From Chara braunii (lineage: Eukaryota; Streptophyta; Charophyceae; Charales; Characeae), in assembly GCA_003427395.1 (NCBI GenBank), contig BFEA01000022.1, positions 1,870,551 to 1,906,506 on the forward strand: a stretch of DNA of 35,956 nucleotides, written 5' to 3'. Numbering within the stretch: the stretch's first letter is position 1; each line of letters opens with the position of its first letter. Positions 8,937-17,388 of the stretch are shown piece after piece. The translations under genes and the position numbers were made by a program. The notes below the pieces were generated by a model that was not told where the DNA came from, ran no database searches, and was given only the letters and a program-made list of their open reading frames with translations.

Positions 8937-10358
8937 TTATTCTCTTGTGAACCAGCGATCTTCACTTGAGTCCTGATAGTTAAATCTTACTTTATACTGT
9001 CGCTGGGGTTTGCCTCTACGTCCGGTTTGAAGAGTACTTTCAGCAATCCTGTCCACATCATATTTCTCATCCATGCTAGGAGGTATCGTCGATCTGCGAC
9101 TGGGAAATAACTCATTTGTCACGCAAGGTAAGAACTTTGAGGCGAGAAATACAAGATACGTATGCAAATGTAGAGGAATCTCAATCACGTAAGAAGGTCC
9201 ATCCACATTTCCAATCACATCTAGAACTTGCCAAGGTCCTCTGTAGGCGGGTAACAATTTCTGAGAGATGTTCTCTTCAGGAACAAACTCTTTAGTCTTA
9301 ACCCATACCAGATCACCTACAACAAACTGAGAAGGTCTTCTGTGCTTATTTGACTGTTCCACAATCTGATGTTGTGCCTTCACTATATTTTTCTTTACTT
9401 TCTCAATATCTTTCTGATATTGTATCGCAAATTCGCTTGTTCCTAGTGGAATCTTATGCACTTGATCCGGATTCAGGCGATCAATAGGCCTACGTGGTTG
9501 CCATCCCAAATGCAGCTCCATCGGGGTCTTGCATGTAGATAGGTGAACAAAGTTATTATAGGTACTAGCAACTTTGGGCAAATGTTCATCCCAATCAACC
9601 TGGTCGGGACATATGTACATGCACAATGTTTGCTGCAAAATCTTGTTCATTTGCTCAGTTTGACCGTTTGTTTCAGGGTGCCTGCCTGATGACATAGTTA
9701 ATTTAGAGCCATAAACACTCATCACTTGTTGCCATTGTTCACTCGTGAATCGCGAATCTCTGTCACTTACAATCTTTAGGGGATGCCCATAATCCTTCAG
9801 CCAGTGGTTGAAGAATTCCCGAATTACCAATTCTGTCTTTGCTTCCACTAACAATGCTACGAAGACAACATACTTACTAAACCTGTCAACGATGACTATG
9901 ACTTGCGTCTTTCCATTCCTGCTTTTTACCTTGGTGTCCATAAAGTCAATGGACACAAAGTCTCTAGGACCTGTCGGAATTGGCAAAGGCTTCAACAGAC
10001 CGAGGGGAGGCTGAGTGGTGCTCTTATTTTTTTGGCACACTTGACAGTCCTGCACATATGCAATGCAATCGAGTTTCATGTGAGGCCAGGTGTAGGAACG
10101 TAACAGGCTTGCATAAGTCTTTTTCCACTCAAAATGGCCTTCGGTGTCATGGCACTCCCCCCATATCAGACTTTTGATCTCTTCCTCATTTGGAATACAA
10201 AGCCTATCATGCACATCTGTTCTTTCAAATAACAGTCCTTGTGTAATACGATAGTTACGAAACTCTTGAAGCGCTTCTTGTATACGCTTAATCATAGTGT
10301 CATAAACAGGATCTGTGGAATACGCACTTTTACTTTTCTCTTGTAGATCGGTGCCCAC
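8937..10358 (-). CDS. pol: Element C integrase with divergent chromodomain-like tail
   Basis: An intact 473-codon segment of pol downstream of RNase H. It has the N-terminal zinc-binding H-H-C-C module (H in ECHDTEGH, CQVCQ). The catalytic core follows, with Asp in SIDFMD, Asp in VSDRDSRF and Glu in GQTEQMN, so the D-D-E triad is complete. A GPWQVL-type C-terminal domain comes next. The last 60 residues (KYDVDRIAES ... QRQYKVRFNYQDSSEDRWF) look like a shortened chromodomain. The real reading frame enters from higher coordinates through a TGA at 10398-10400, so the first ATG here is not the true start. It is separated from the rest of its gene by the 9.9-kb insertion D. Confidence 0.9.
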   Translation of the reverse strand: MGTDLQEKSKSAYSTDPVYDTMIKRIQEALQEFRNYRITQGLLFERTDVHDRLCIPNEEEIKSLIWGECHDTEGHFEWKKTYASLLRSYTWPHMKLDCIAYVQDCQVCQKNKSTTQPPLGLLKPLPIPTGPRDFVSIDFMDTKVKSRNGKTQVIVIVDRFSKYVVFVALLVEAKTELVIREFFNHWLKDYGHPLKIVSDRDSRFTSEQWQQVMSVYGSKLTMSSGRHPETNGQTEQMNKILQQTLCMYICPDQVDWDEHLPKVASTYNNFVHLSTCKTPMELHLGWQPRRPIDRLNPDQVHKIPLGTSEFAIQYQKDIEKVKKNIVKAQHQIVEQSNKHRRPSQFVVGDLVWVKTKEFVPEENISQKLLPAYRGPWQVLDVIGNVDGPSYVIEIPLHLHTYLVFLASKFLPCVTNELFPSRRSTIPPSMDEKYDVDRIAESTLQTGRRGKPQRQYKVRFNYQDSSEDRWFTRE

Positions 10359-10478
10359 ATCTAGATATGTTACAATGGCACCGAAGAAATCAGATCTTCA
10401 ACTTAGTGCGTCAGCAACAACGTTATACTTACCCTTAACTGGCTTTAGCTCAAAATCATACTGGTCAATCTCAGCGGT
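10359..10478 (-). pseudogene. pol: Element C RNase H tail, left of insertion D
   Basis: On the minus strand this reads as the RNase H C-terminus (DFELKPVKGKYNVVADALS), typical of the segment joining RNase H to integrase. A TGA (10398-10400) follows directly, where a CGA Arg codon would fit. The upstream half of the same domain lies at 20387-20754, and its last complete codons stop exactly at the D insertion site. Confidence 0.9.
10474..10478. repeat. Left target-site duplication of element D
   Basis: GCGGT directly abuts the LTR, while GCGGC abuts the other LTR at 20387-20391. They match at 4 of 5 bases. Five-base duplications are usual for Ty3/Gypsy integrases. Confidence 0.8.
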
Positions 10479-10786
10479 TGTGGCGGACCCACCAGGTGTG
10501 GTGCTCTGCCAAAGACAGAGATGGAGATGGAGGAAGAACGGGAGCGAGATGGCACAGCGCAGCTCCCACGCCAGACTCCAACGCACGTACTCCAAACTGT
10601 GCGAATGTAGAATGATCAGAAAAACAAACAACTGTTGGGGTATACCCCAGCGGACTGACAGGACTGGACTGGACTGGCTGGTACCGATAGAGGTACCGGC
10701 CTGAACTGGACTGCCCTGAATACAACACAGGCCTGTGAGAACAGGCCAAGGGGCTGATCTCACAGGCCAACCAGAGGTCCGCTACA
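10479..10786 (-). repeat. 3' LTR of element D
   Basis: Plus-strand ends are TGTGGCGGACCC and GGTCCGCTACA, so both TG and CA termini are present. Length equals the other copy at 20079-20386. An inner 11-bp inverted repeat (GGCCTGTGAGA ... TCTCACAGGCC, 10730-10768) and paired GGTACC words near 10680-10698 suggest U3 structure. Confidence 0.95.
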
Positions 10787-11607
10787 CGATCCTCGGCCTG
10801 TGATGGATCGCCTAGTTACAAGCACATGTATAAGTCCTAAGAACAGCAAAAGCAGAACAACTAAATCCTAGAAATGTCAGAGGCAGTAGCCTCAGTCTGA
10901 GAGCAACAAAGCAACAACAAGTCAACAATATGTCACAGGAGGAGTGTGTCGCAAACCAAAGGGTGGGATGGTCTCTGAGGGTGGTGAATGCAGCCTAGGG
11001 GTCGATAACTCCTAAGGGCATCCACACATAGTGACAGGGGGAACACATGTCATCAGGCTCAATGAGGGTAGGGAACTGGGAGCGAACAGAACCAATGACC
11101 CTAACAGATGGACCATCAGAGCGGGTAATGCTCGACTAACGGGGTGATCGTTATGGAGGGTCGACCATGCAAGGGAACAAGAGAGCCTGGTATACTGGGC
11201 ATGAGGGTCGGCATAGGGTAGAAAGGGGATGGGTAAGGGAATCATGCAAATGACTTCTAAAGTGAGGGAAGTCGGAGCTGGATCCGTAAGCTGGGAAGCC
11301 AGGGCAACGCTACGGTCCCGATGCCTATATGTATACCAAGGGAGAGCCCAACTCAGAGGAGCCCGACGAAAGGGAGACCATCATGCGACACAACAAGGGT
11401 ACTGTATAGGGTAAAGTGGTAAGAGAGTGACGACGTCTGAAGTAGGCAGAGCTGATCGTGACGAAGTCCATGAAGCTGCCGATGACGTCCATGATGAGAA
11501 GTTTGGAATGTCGTCGAGGAAGTGCCGCAGCGTCGACGAGCTGAAGTGGCCAAAACTGGAGTGGATGGAGTACTGAGAAGTCAAAGACGTGGGAAGATAA
11601 GTCAGAG
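10787..11607 (-). other. 3' untranslated region of element D
   Basis: It lies between the integrase stop and the 3' LTR and holds no supported frame. The expected polypurine tract directly before the LTR is not evident: the last bases on the minus strand are GGCCGAGGATCG. It is either strongly decayed or unusual. Confidence 0.55.
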
Positions 11608-12450
11608 TCAATCGTCGTATCGAGCAGGACGACGACGAGTGCGCTGTGGACGCTCAGAAGCATCCGGCTGCTGCTGAAGGTCTGCCTCAGATGGAGCAGG
11701 CTCGAGTTCAACGGTCTCCTCAGCCGGGGGAGAAGGAGGAGGGTCAGTGGGCTGAGGAGGAGCAGTCGACCCAGCACGACGAGCACGGTCATAGGCACGT
11801 ACCAACATGCTAGCGTGCTGCAAGTGCTCGAGGGGCTCCCAGGTAGCCTCCTCATCAAGGTAACCCTTCCAACGTATGAGATACTCGACGTCGGGAGGGT
11901 TGTCGTCGGTGACTCGACGACCAATGATGTCTGAAACGAGGAACTCCTCGTGGTCATCCACCATGATGGGTGGAAGGCTCTGGTATGGTCGTCCAACGAA
12001 ACGCTCAGACGGTCTGCGGTAAGGACGCATCAATGAGACGTCGTAGATAGCGTGCACACGAGCCTCGCGTAGGTAGTCGGCCAGTTTCACACGGAAGCTG
12101 ACCGGGCTAGAAGCCGTATCAGAACCGACAGTCTTGAGGATGCAGCATGGGCCAAAGAAGCGACGCCGAAACTTGCAAAGCGTGTCCGCTTCGAGCTGTA
12201 AGTGGCGGGCGTCAATAAGCACATCATCACCGACTTTGAATGGATGATCCATCCTCGATCGGTTCGCACGTGCTGCCATGCGAGTCTGGGAAGCGGCTAT
12301 GTGCTCATGTGCGGTCTTCATGATCGACGTCATGTGTGCAACCCAATCATCCAGCGCGGGACAACTCGTGTCGGGGTGCATTTGTGACGGTCGAAGGAAG
12401 TCCGCGGGAACACGGGGGTGATAGCCGAGGTCGCAATAGTAAGGCGACAT
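11608..12450 (-). CDS. pol: Element D integrase C-terminus and chromodomain
   Basis: This is the last part of pol and continues the integrase frame across a TGA at 12511-12513, where related proteins have Trp, so the ATG used here is internal. It contains the post-catalytic segment (GYHPRVPADFL), a GPF-type module (KVGDDVLIDARHL, FFGPCCILKTVG), and a chromodomain at about residues 165-220 (SDIIGRR, VEYLIRWKGYLDEEATWEP). A Pro/Glu-rich tail ends in an Arg-rich cluster at 11608. Chromodomains of this class bind methylated histone H3 and steer integration to heterochromatin. This places D among the chromoviruses. Confidence 0.9.
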   Translation of the reverse strand: MSPYYCDLGYHPRVPADFLRPSQMHPDTSCPALDDWVAHMTSIMKTAHEHIAASQTRMAARANRSRMDHPFKVGDDVLIDARHLQLEADTLCKFRRRFFGPCCILKTVGSDTASSPVSFRVKLADYLREARVHAIYDVSLMRPYRRPSERFVGRPYQSLPPIMVDDHEEFLVSDIIGRRVTDDNPPDVEYLIRWKGYLDEEATWEPLEHLQHASMLVRAYDRARRAGSTAPPQPTDPPPSPPAEETVELEPAPSEADLQQQPDASERPQRTRRRPARYDD

Positions 12451-12510
12451 CCCCGTGGCTGGCGAGACGGCGTGGTTGTAGGCTATCTCCGCGTGGGCAA
12501 GATGGAGATC

Positions 12511-13497
12511 TCACTGTTGGTCGTCATGAACAATCTTTCGGAGAATATCTCCAAGAGTCATGTTCATGACCTCGGTCTGACCATCAGTCTGAGGATGGTA
12601 AGACGAGGAGAAGCGGAGCTCGGTGCCGTATACCTCGTGCAGCCGTCGCCAAAATCGGCTGGTAAAGCGAGGGTCACAGTCAGATATGCTCAGAGGTAAG
12701 CCGTGGTCACGCATGACTCGGTCGAACACAATGTCGGCGACCTCACGTGCACTGATGGCATAGCGGCACGGAACGAAGCGTGCACGCTTCGTGAAGCGAT
12801 TGACGACGACCAGGAGAGCATCATGACCGCGGGGGGTTGGGGGACGAAGAGGACCGATAAAGTCCATCGAGATGGACTGCCAACGACCCTCAGGGATAGG
12901 AAGAGGCTGGAGCAAACCATAAGGCAAGTGGTTCGCACTGTTCACCTCATGACAGGTGGGACACTCGACAACGTAGTCCTTCACAAAGTCCTTGCGCTTC
13001 GGCCAGACGTACAGGCGGCTCACACGAGCCAACGTCTTGTAGAAGCCCGTATGACCGACGGCTGCCTGGTCATGGAACTCTCCTACTGCCCAGACACGTA
13101 GCTGTCCAGTGGAGGGAACGCAAAGACGGGGCTCTCCGGTGCCCTGTGAACCATGCCAGTACACAAGACTGTTGTCCCCGAGAGAGTAGTTCGGGACGGT
13201 CTTGCCACTCCGAAGGGTCGCGTGGATGTCGCGATAGTCGGGGCAGTGGCGGTACTGAGTGCGAAACTTGCCGATCACCGAGTGGTGGACGGTGGTGACC
13301 GAGATGGAAGAGAGCTGAATCTGCTCCTGGTTGTGGTCAGGGCGCGAGGATAAGGCATCTGCGACTTGATTAGTTTCACCCTTGATGTGCTCAGTTGTGA
13401 AACTAAACTCGGATAGGTCGCGCCACCAGCGAGCCTGTCGAGGAGTGAGCTTCGACTTTGTCAGAAAAGCCTGGACAACAGAGTTGTCCGTGTGCAC
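12511..13497 (-). CDS. pol: Element D RNase H end and integrase core
   Basis: This continues the pol frame after a TGA at 13528-13530, which replaces an expected Trp codon. It starts inside RNase H (HTDNSVVQAFL, KSKLTPRQARWW, EFSFTTEHIKGETNQVADALS). Integrase follows with the H-H-C-C zinc module (H in GEFHDQAAVGHTGF, CPTCHEV) and the catalytic core. Asp lies in SMDFIGPL, Asp in ISDCDPRFTS and Glu in GQTEVMN, so all three catalytic acids are present. It ends at the TGA at 12511-12513. The same frame continues in the next open segment, so only the stop codons break it. Confidence 0.9.
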   Translation of the reverse strand: MHTDNSVVQAFLTKSKLTPRQARWWRDLSEFSFTTEHIKGETNQVADALSSRPDHNQEQIQLSSISVTTVHHSVIGKFRTQYRHCPDYRDIHATLRSGKTVPNYSLGDNSLVYWHGSQGTGEPRLCVPSTGQLRVWAVGEFHDQAAVGHTGFYKTLARVSRLYVWPKRKDFVKDYVVECPTCHEVNSANHLPYGLLQPLPIPEGRWQSISMDFIGPLRPPTPRGHDALLVVVNRFTKRARFVPCRYAISAREVADIVFDRVMRDHGLPLSISDCDPRFTSRFWRRLHEVYGTELRFSSSYHPQTDGQTEVMNMTLGDILRKIVHDDQQ

Positions 13498-13527
13498 CGT
13501 GAACGGTGACCCGTGCAGGTAGTGACG

Positions 13528-15567
13528 TCAGTGCCGAGCGGCATAAACTACTGCGAGAACCTCACGTTCATCAACGGTGTAGTTTATCTCAGCGGGCAGG
13601 AGCTGACGGGAGTAGAAGGCTATCGGACAATCACCTGAGCGAGACTCGACAGTGCCGTCCTCGGCGATGGTAGAAGAATAGTCAATGGAAGGCTCATCAG
13701 TAGCTGGAGGAGTAGGCGTCAGTCGGGAAGCAATGGTAGGGGTAGGTGGTGGGAAGCGAGGGATACGAGGATGAGAGGAATCAGGGGAGGAGGGGAAGAT
13801 CTGAGAAAGCATTGCTCCTACAGCAAAGTCTGACCCATCGGTGGTAAGCAAAAAAGGGCGATCAAAATCAGGTAGGTGAAGAACCGGTGCGCATGTCACC
13901 GCCTTCTTGAGGTCGCGGAAGGCGTCCGCGTGGAGGGGTGTCCAAGCCCAGGGCGGGTTCTTCCGGAGGAGGGTGGAGGTAAGGACGTTGGAATACCTAG
14001 CGTATCTCTGGATGAAATTACCACAGTAGCTGGTAAGGCCTAGGAAGATGCGAAGCTGCTTGGCGGATGTGGGGACGGGCCACTCCGCGATAACAATGAT
14101 CTTCGCGTCGTCCGTGTGGAGACCCTGGTCAGACACGTAGTGTCCTAAGAAATCCACTTTGTGCTGGGCAAAGCGGCACTTGCTCAGCTTGGCGTAGAAG
14201 CCATGTCTGCGCAAGCGGTTAAGGACGTCGCGGAGGTGTCTGAGGTGTTTCTCAAGGGTACGACTGTAGACCAGAATATCGTCGAGGTATACGAGAACGT
14301 ACTGCTCCAGGATGTCCCTGAAGATGTCGTTCATCGCCTTCTGGAAGGTAGCAGGTGCGTTGGTGAGGCCGAATGGCATCACCGTAAACTCGTAGTGGCC
14401 GAAGCGCGATCGGAACGCTGTCTTCGGCTGGTCCGCTGCAGCGACGCGGATCTGATGGTAACCGCTACGAAGATCAATCTTCGTAAAGAAGCGGTTGCCT
14501 GCTAGGCGGTCGAACAGCTCGTCGGAACGAGGCATGGGGTAGCTGTTCTTAACCGTGTAGCGGTTGAGGCCGCGATAGTCAATGCAAAGACAGAGAGTTC
14601 CATCCGCTTTGTGAGCAAAGAGGATGGGTGCACCCCACGGGGAGTTGTTGGGTTTAATGAAACCCAGTCTTAGGAGCTCCTCAAGCTGACGCTCGAGTTC
14701 GGTGACCTCAGGGATCGAGAGTTTGTAGGGTGTCTGGTGGTGAACACGATAGTCAAGCACAAGCAAGATGGAGTGCTCGATGTCGCGCATCGGTGGGATG
14801 CCGGCGTACGAGAACGACGATGGGAAAACGTCGTGGTACTCTCGAATGAGATCACGAACTGCGGGCTCCAAGTCGGTCGTATATCGTGCGAGTTCCTCAG
14901 CGTCAACGTCAGCGCGCGACGGCGGGGTGGGCTCAACGGACGACGGAGGGTGGGAAGTAGAGATGGGAGCCATGGAGATAGAAGGAGGATCTTGCTCCAG
15001 AGGGATGAGCTCGACGTCGGGACAGGGTGGATCATAGTGTAAGAGATCCGTCACGTTCACCATAAAGAAGGTGACGTCGTCCTGTCGGATGAAGTGGGCG
15101 AACTGTCGAGACGAGGTGACAGTGATAGAAGGAGATGGTGTGGGCGCAGAAGGCTTCGGGGGAGGAGGATCGGGGCGTGGGGTCGCAGTGGTACCTATGA
15201 AAGGTACGCGATACGTCTGTCCACACTTCGTTTTGAGAATGAGAGTGTTGGTCGCCCAATCGGCCTCCGTGCTGCGTAACCGATGAGACCACGGAGTACC
15301 GAGAATGAAGTCGTACCCCATGTCCATCACATCGAAATGTGCGGAGGAGCGGTGGCGACGAGACGCCGGGGGACAATCAGTCGGCTCGAGAGTGAGGAAG
15401 AAAGGGAGGTCGGTGACCGTCCGATCGAAGAAGCGTTGGGTCTTGTCATCCCCTAGGGTAACGGAGATGGGAGTCGGAGACCCTGTCGTGGGTAAGCGGG
15501 CTTCTTTCACCACACGTGGGTGAATGAAGTCGCCCTGAGAACTGGAATCCCACAACGCTGAGTACAC
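13528..15567 (-). CDS. pol: Element D protease, reverse transcriptase and RNase H start
   Basis: A 679-codon open stretch. The protease active site reads D-S-S at 15549-15541 instead of D-S-G, followed by the second half FILGTPW. RT occupies about residues 265-520: GAPILFAHKADGTLCLCIDY, FFTKIDLRSGYHQIRV, VMPFGLTNAPATF, catalytic YLDD at 14289-14278, and LGHYVSDQGL. The RNase H start (TTDGSDFAVGAMLSQ) is followed by a proline-rich insertion of about 57 residues (about 13630-13800) before PIAFYSRQLLPAE. Pol clearly begins upstream, so the ATG at 15567 is not its start. The stop at 13528-13530 is TGA for Trp. Confidence 0.93.
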   Translation of the reverse strand: MYSALWDSSSQGDFIHPRVVKEARLPTTGSPTPISVTLGDDKTQRFFDRTVTDLPFFLTLEPTDCPPASRRHRSSAHFDVMDMGYDFILGTPWSHRLRSTEADWATNTLILKTKCGQTYRVPFIGTTATPRPDPPPPKPSAPTPSPSITVTSSRQFAHFIRQDDVTFFMVNVTDLLHYDPPCPDVELIPLEQDPPSISMAPISTSHPPSSVEPTPPSRADVDAEELARYTTDLEPAVRDLIREYHDVFPSSFSYAGIPPMRDIEHSILLVLDYRVHHQTPYKLSIPEVTELERQLEELLRLGFIKPNNSPWGAPILFAHKADGTLCLCIDYRGLNRYTVKNSYPMPRSDELFDRLAGNRFFTKIDLRSGYHQIRVAAADQPKTAFRSRFGHYEFTVMPFGLTNAPATFQKAMNDIFRDILEQYVLVYLDDILVYSRTLEKHLRHLRDVLNRLRRHGFYAKLSKCRFAQHKVDFLGHYVSDQGLHTDDAKIIVIAEWPVPTSAKQLRIFLGLTSYCGNFIQRYARYSNVLTSTLLRKNPPWAWTPLHADAFRDLKKAVTCAPVLHLPDFDRPFLLTTDGSDFAVGAMLSQIFPSSPDSSHPRIPRFPPPTPTIASRLTPTPPATDEPSIDYSSTIAEDGTVESRSGDCPIAFYSRQLLPAEINYTVDEREVLAVVYAARH

Positions 15568-15569
15568 CC

Positions 15570-16161
15570 TCGTGGAGGTCCCCAGTCGTACTGGAATAAT
15601 CAGGAGAGTGCGATCAGGGTCAGAGAGGATGGTGAAAAGACGAAGCAGTGCAGCGACATGGAGGGTGAGTCGCTCCTGCCGAGCCTAGAGCATGCTCAAG
15701 TCCAGAAGAGAGGACACGATGTCCTCGCGAGTAGCGAGCCGCTCGCTGCACCAGGCTGAGCGAAGGGCTTGACGCGTCGGTAGGCGAGGAGAGGTAGGAG
15801 GGGAGACGGTGATATGCGGAGGCGCAGACGGTACTGCGACAGAGGGCTGAGTACACTCTGTCGGGTCCAACGATACCTCGACTCCAGTAGCGAGAGGGGC
15901 AAATGTCGGGAAGCCGACTATTGAGAATGGCGTAGGTGTACACTGCACCGTGGCTAGGAGGCGCCGCGGGGATGCAAGACGCCGGGGGGGGACTGAGCAC
16001 GACGCTGGCGGGAAAGGTCAGCGTAGTGGCTGTCGAGGGCGGCAGTGTAAGGGCACCGCAAGGAGGTATGACCGTCCTGGCGACATCGCAAACACCCACG
16101 CCAGACCCAAAATAGCCGCGCACTCCTCATCTCAAAGGACACTGCGAGGAGGGACAAAGCC
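15570..16161 (-). pseudogene. gag: Element D nucleocapsid knuckle and gag-pol linker
   Basis: Just after the gag stop, another minus frame encodes a canonical CX2CX4HX4C knuckle (CLRCRQDGHTSLRC) at 16094-16053, a nucleocapsid feature. About 100 bases later this frame stops near 15954, and coding sense returns to the pol frame from 15948, with one TAG at 15685-15687. The Pro/Thr-rich linker (PTSPRLPTRQALRS) leads to the protease entry segment (LLIIPVRLGTSTRV). The frame changes either side of the knuckle look like decay, but a programmed shift between gag and pol cannot be excluded from one copy. Confidence 0.7.
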
Positions 16162-17100
16162 CTAAGGGAGGTCCTGCTGAGGGATCTCGGGGGGCGACGC
16201 ACCACCGTGACCGGGGCGGCTGCGTGCCCGGGAGAGGGCAGAGAGGATGAGCTGGAGGCGCTCGGCCATAGGGAGAGTAGAGTCCTCCAGGTGGTAGTGG
16301 ACGGCCTCGCCGAGGTCGAGGTCGTTGCTATGGTCACCCTCTGGCGACAGCGGGGTACCTGCGTCTTGCTCACCATACTCGAGCGCGCTGAAGCGGCGGG
16401 AGAAGTGGCAGCCCTGCTGCGCGGAACGGCGGGGGCGACCTCGGAAAGGGGAACGGCACTGGGAAGTGTCGTGAGAGGAGGCGGCGGCGTAGCCCGTGCG
16501 CTGAGGCTGGAAGGAGGAGGCGGGGTGAAGGCGGGCCCTCACCCGCTTATGGTCCCTGGCGGCCTCGTAAGCCTGTGGGGCCGATGTGAACTCGTACCGC
16601 CATAGCTCGGAGCGGTACTCAAGGGGAAGGCTGCCCAAGAAACGATCGATAAGGGAAGCCTCGGGAAGGAACGCCACATCACAAATGAGGCGGGCGTCCT
16701 GAAAGACCTGGATGTGGCGATCCAGGACGGCAGCGCCACCATATTCGGACCAGCGTATAGTGACGACACGCTCAAACGCATCAGTCACATCATATCGGGC
16801 TCCGAAGCGATCCCTGAGGAACGCCTGGAAATCCATGAAGGTCGGAGTCCGACCCGCATGAAGGGAGTAAGCGTAGAAATCCTCCCAGGCGTCAAAAGGG
16901 CTGCCACACAGGCGCGTGGAGAGGTGACCCACCCACGTGTTGGGTGGGGCGCCCATGAGCTGGAGGGTGCGGGTGGCAGACTGTAGCCACTGAGACACGC
17001 GTATGCCTGTGCCGTCATACAAGGCAATGTCCGTCAAGCGGACGAGTGGTGCGCCACCGTTTTGGCGGCGAGGGGATCGAGGAGCAAAGGCCTGTGCCAC
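16162..17100 (-). CDS. gag: Element D gag, capsid domain
   Basis: This 312-codon segment carries the retrotransposon gag (capsid) domain: IALYDGTGIRVSQWLQS, PPNTWVGHLSTRL, DAWEDFYAY, FMDFQAFLRDRFG, FLPEASLIDRFLGSLPLEYR, with the usual helical spacing. An Arg-rich stretch (PFRGRPRRSAQQG) follows, then an acidic tail. It is in the same frame as the N-terminal part at 17389-18021, separated only by TGA codons at 17161-17163 and 17389-17391. The original gag therefore spanned 18021 to 16162 (about 620 codons) without any frameshift. Its role is particle assembly. Confidence 0.88.
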   Translation of the reverse strand: MAQAFAPRSPRRQNGGAPLVRLTDIALYDGTGIRVSQWLQSATRTLQLMGAPPNTWVGHLSTRLCGSPFDAWEDFYAYSLHAGRTPTFMDFQAFLRDRFGARYDVTDAFERVVTIRWSEYGGAAVLDRHIQVFQDARLICDVAFLPEASLIDRFLGSLPLEYRSELWRYEFTSAPQAYEAARDHKRVRARLHPASSFQPQRTGYAAASSHDTSQCRSPFRGRPRRSAQQGCHFSRRFSALEYGEQDAGTPLSPEGDHSNDLDLGEAVHYHLEDSTLPMAERLQLILSALSRARSRPGHGGASPPEIPQQDLP

Positions 17101-17388
17101 GACTGAGTAAGTCGGCGCAGGTCCTGGAGAAAGGGGTGCAGCTGACTGTGCGCTCGGGCCTCATGGGGGAGCGGCGGGGGCAACAGCGGCAAGCTGCGAG
17201 GGAGCTGCGGTAGAAGAGGTCGCAGCAACCACAGGAGTAGGAAGAAGGTAGGATGGGGCTGGATAGAGTGCAGGGTGAGGGAAGCGAGCCTCCATGGAAG
17301 GAAGGGTAGAGGAAGAAGGGGGTGCGCCCGAAGGCGCGACCACCTGTGAGCGTGGGGGTAGCTGAAGGCGTAAGAGGGCGAGGTAGGC

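Noticed and set aside
13552-15523. Antisense frames opposite D pol, such as 14161-14505 and 14737-15042.
   Set aside because: They mirror conserved RT codons on the other strand and have no family features.
15570-16161. Programmed ribosomal frameshift between gag and pol of element D.
   Set aside because: No clear slippery heptamer with a downstream structure at the frame changes; decay explains them, and one copy cannot decide.
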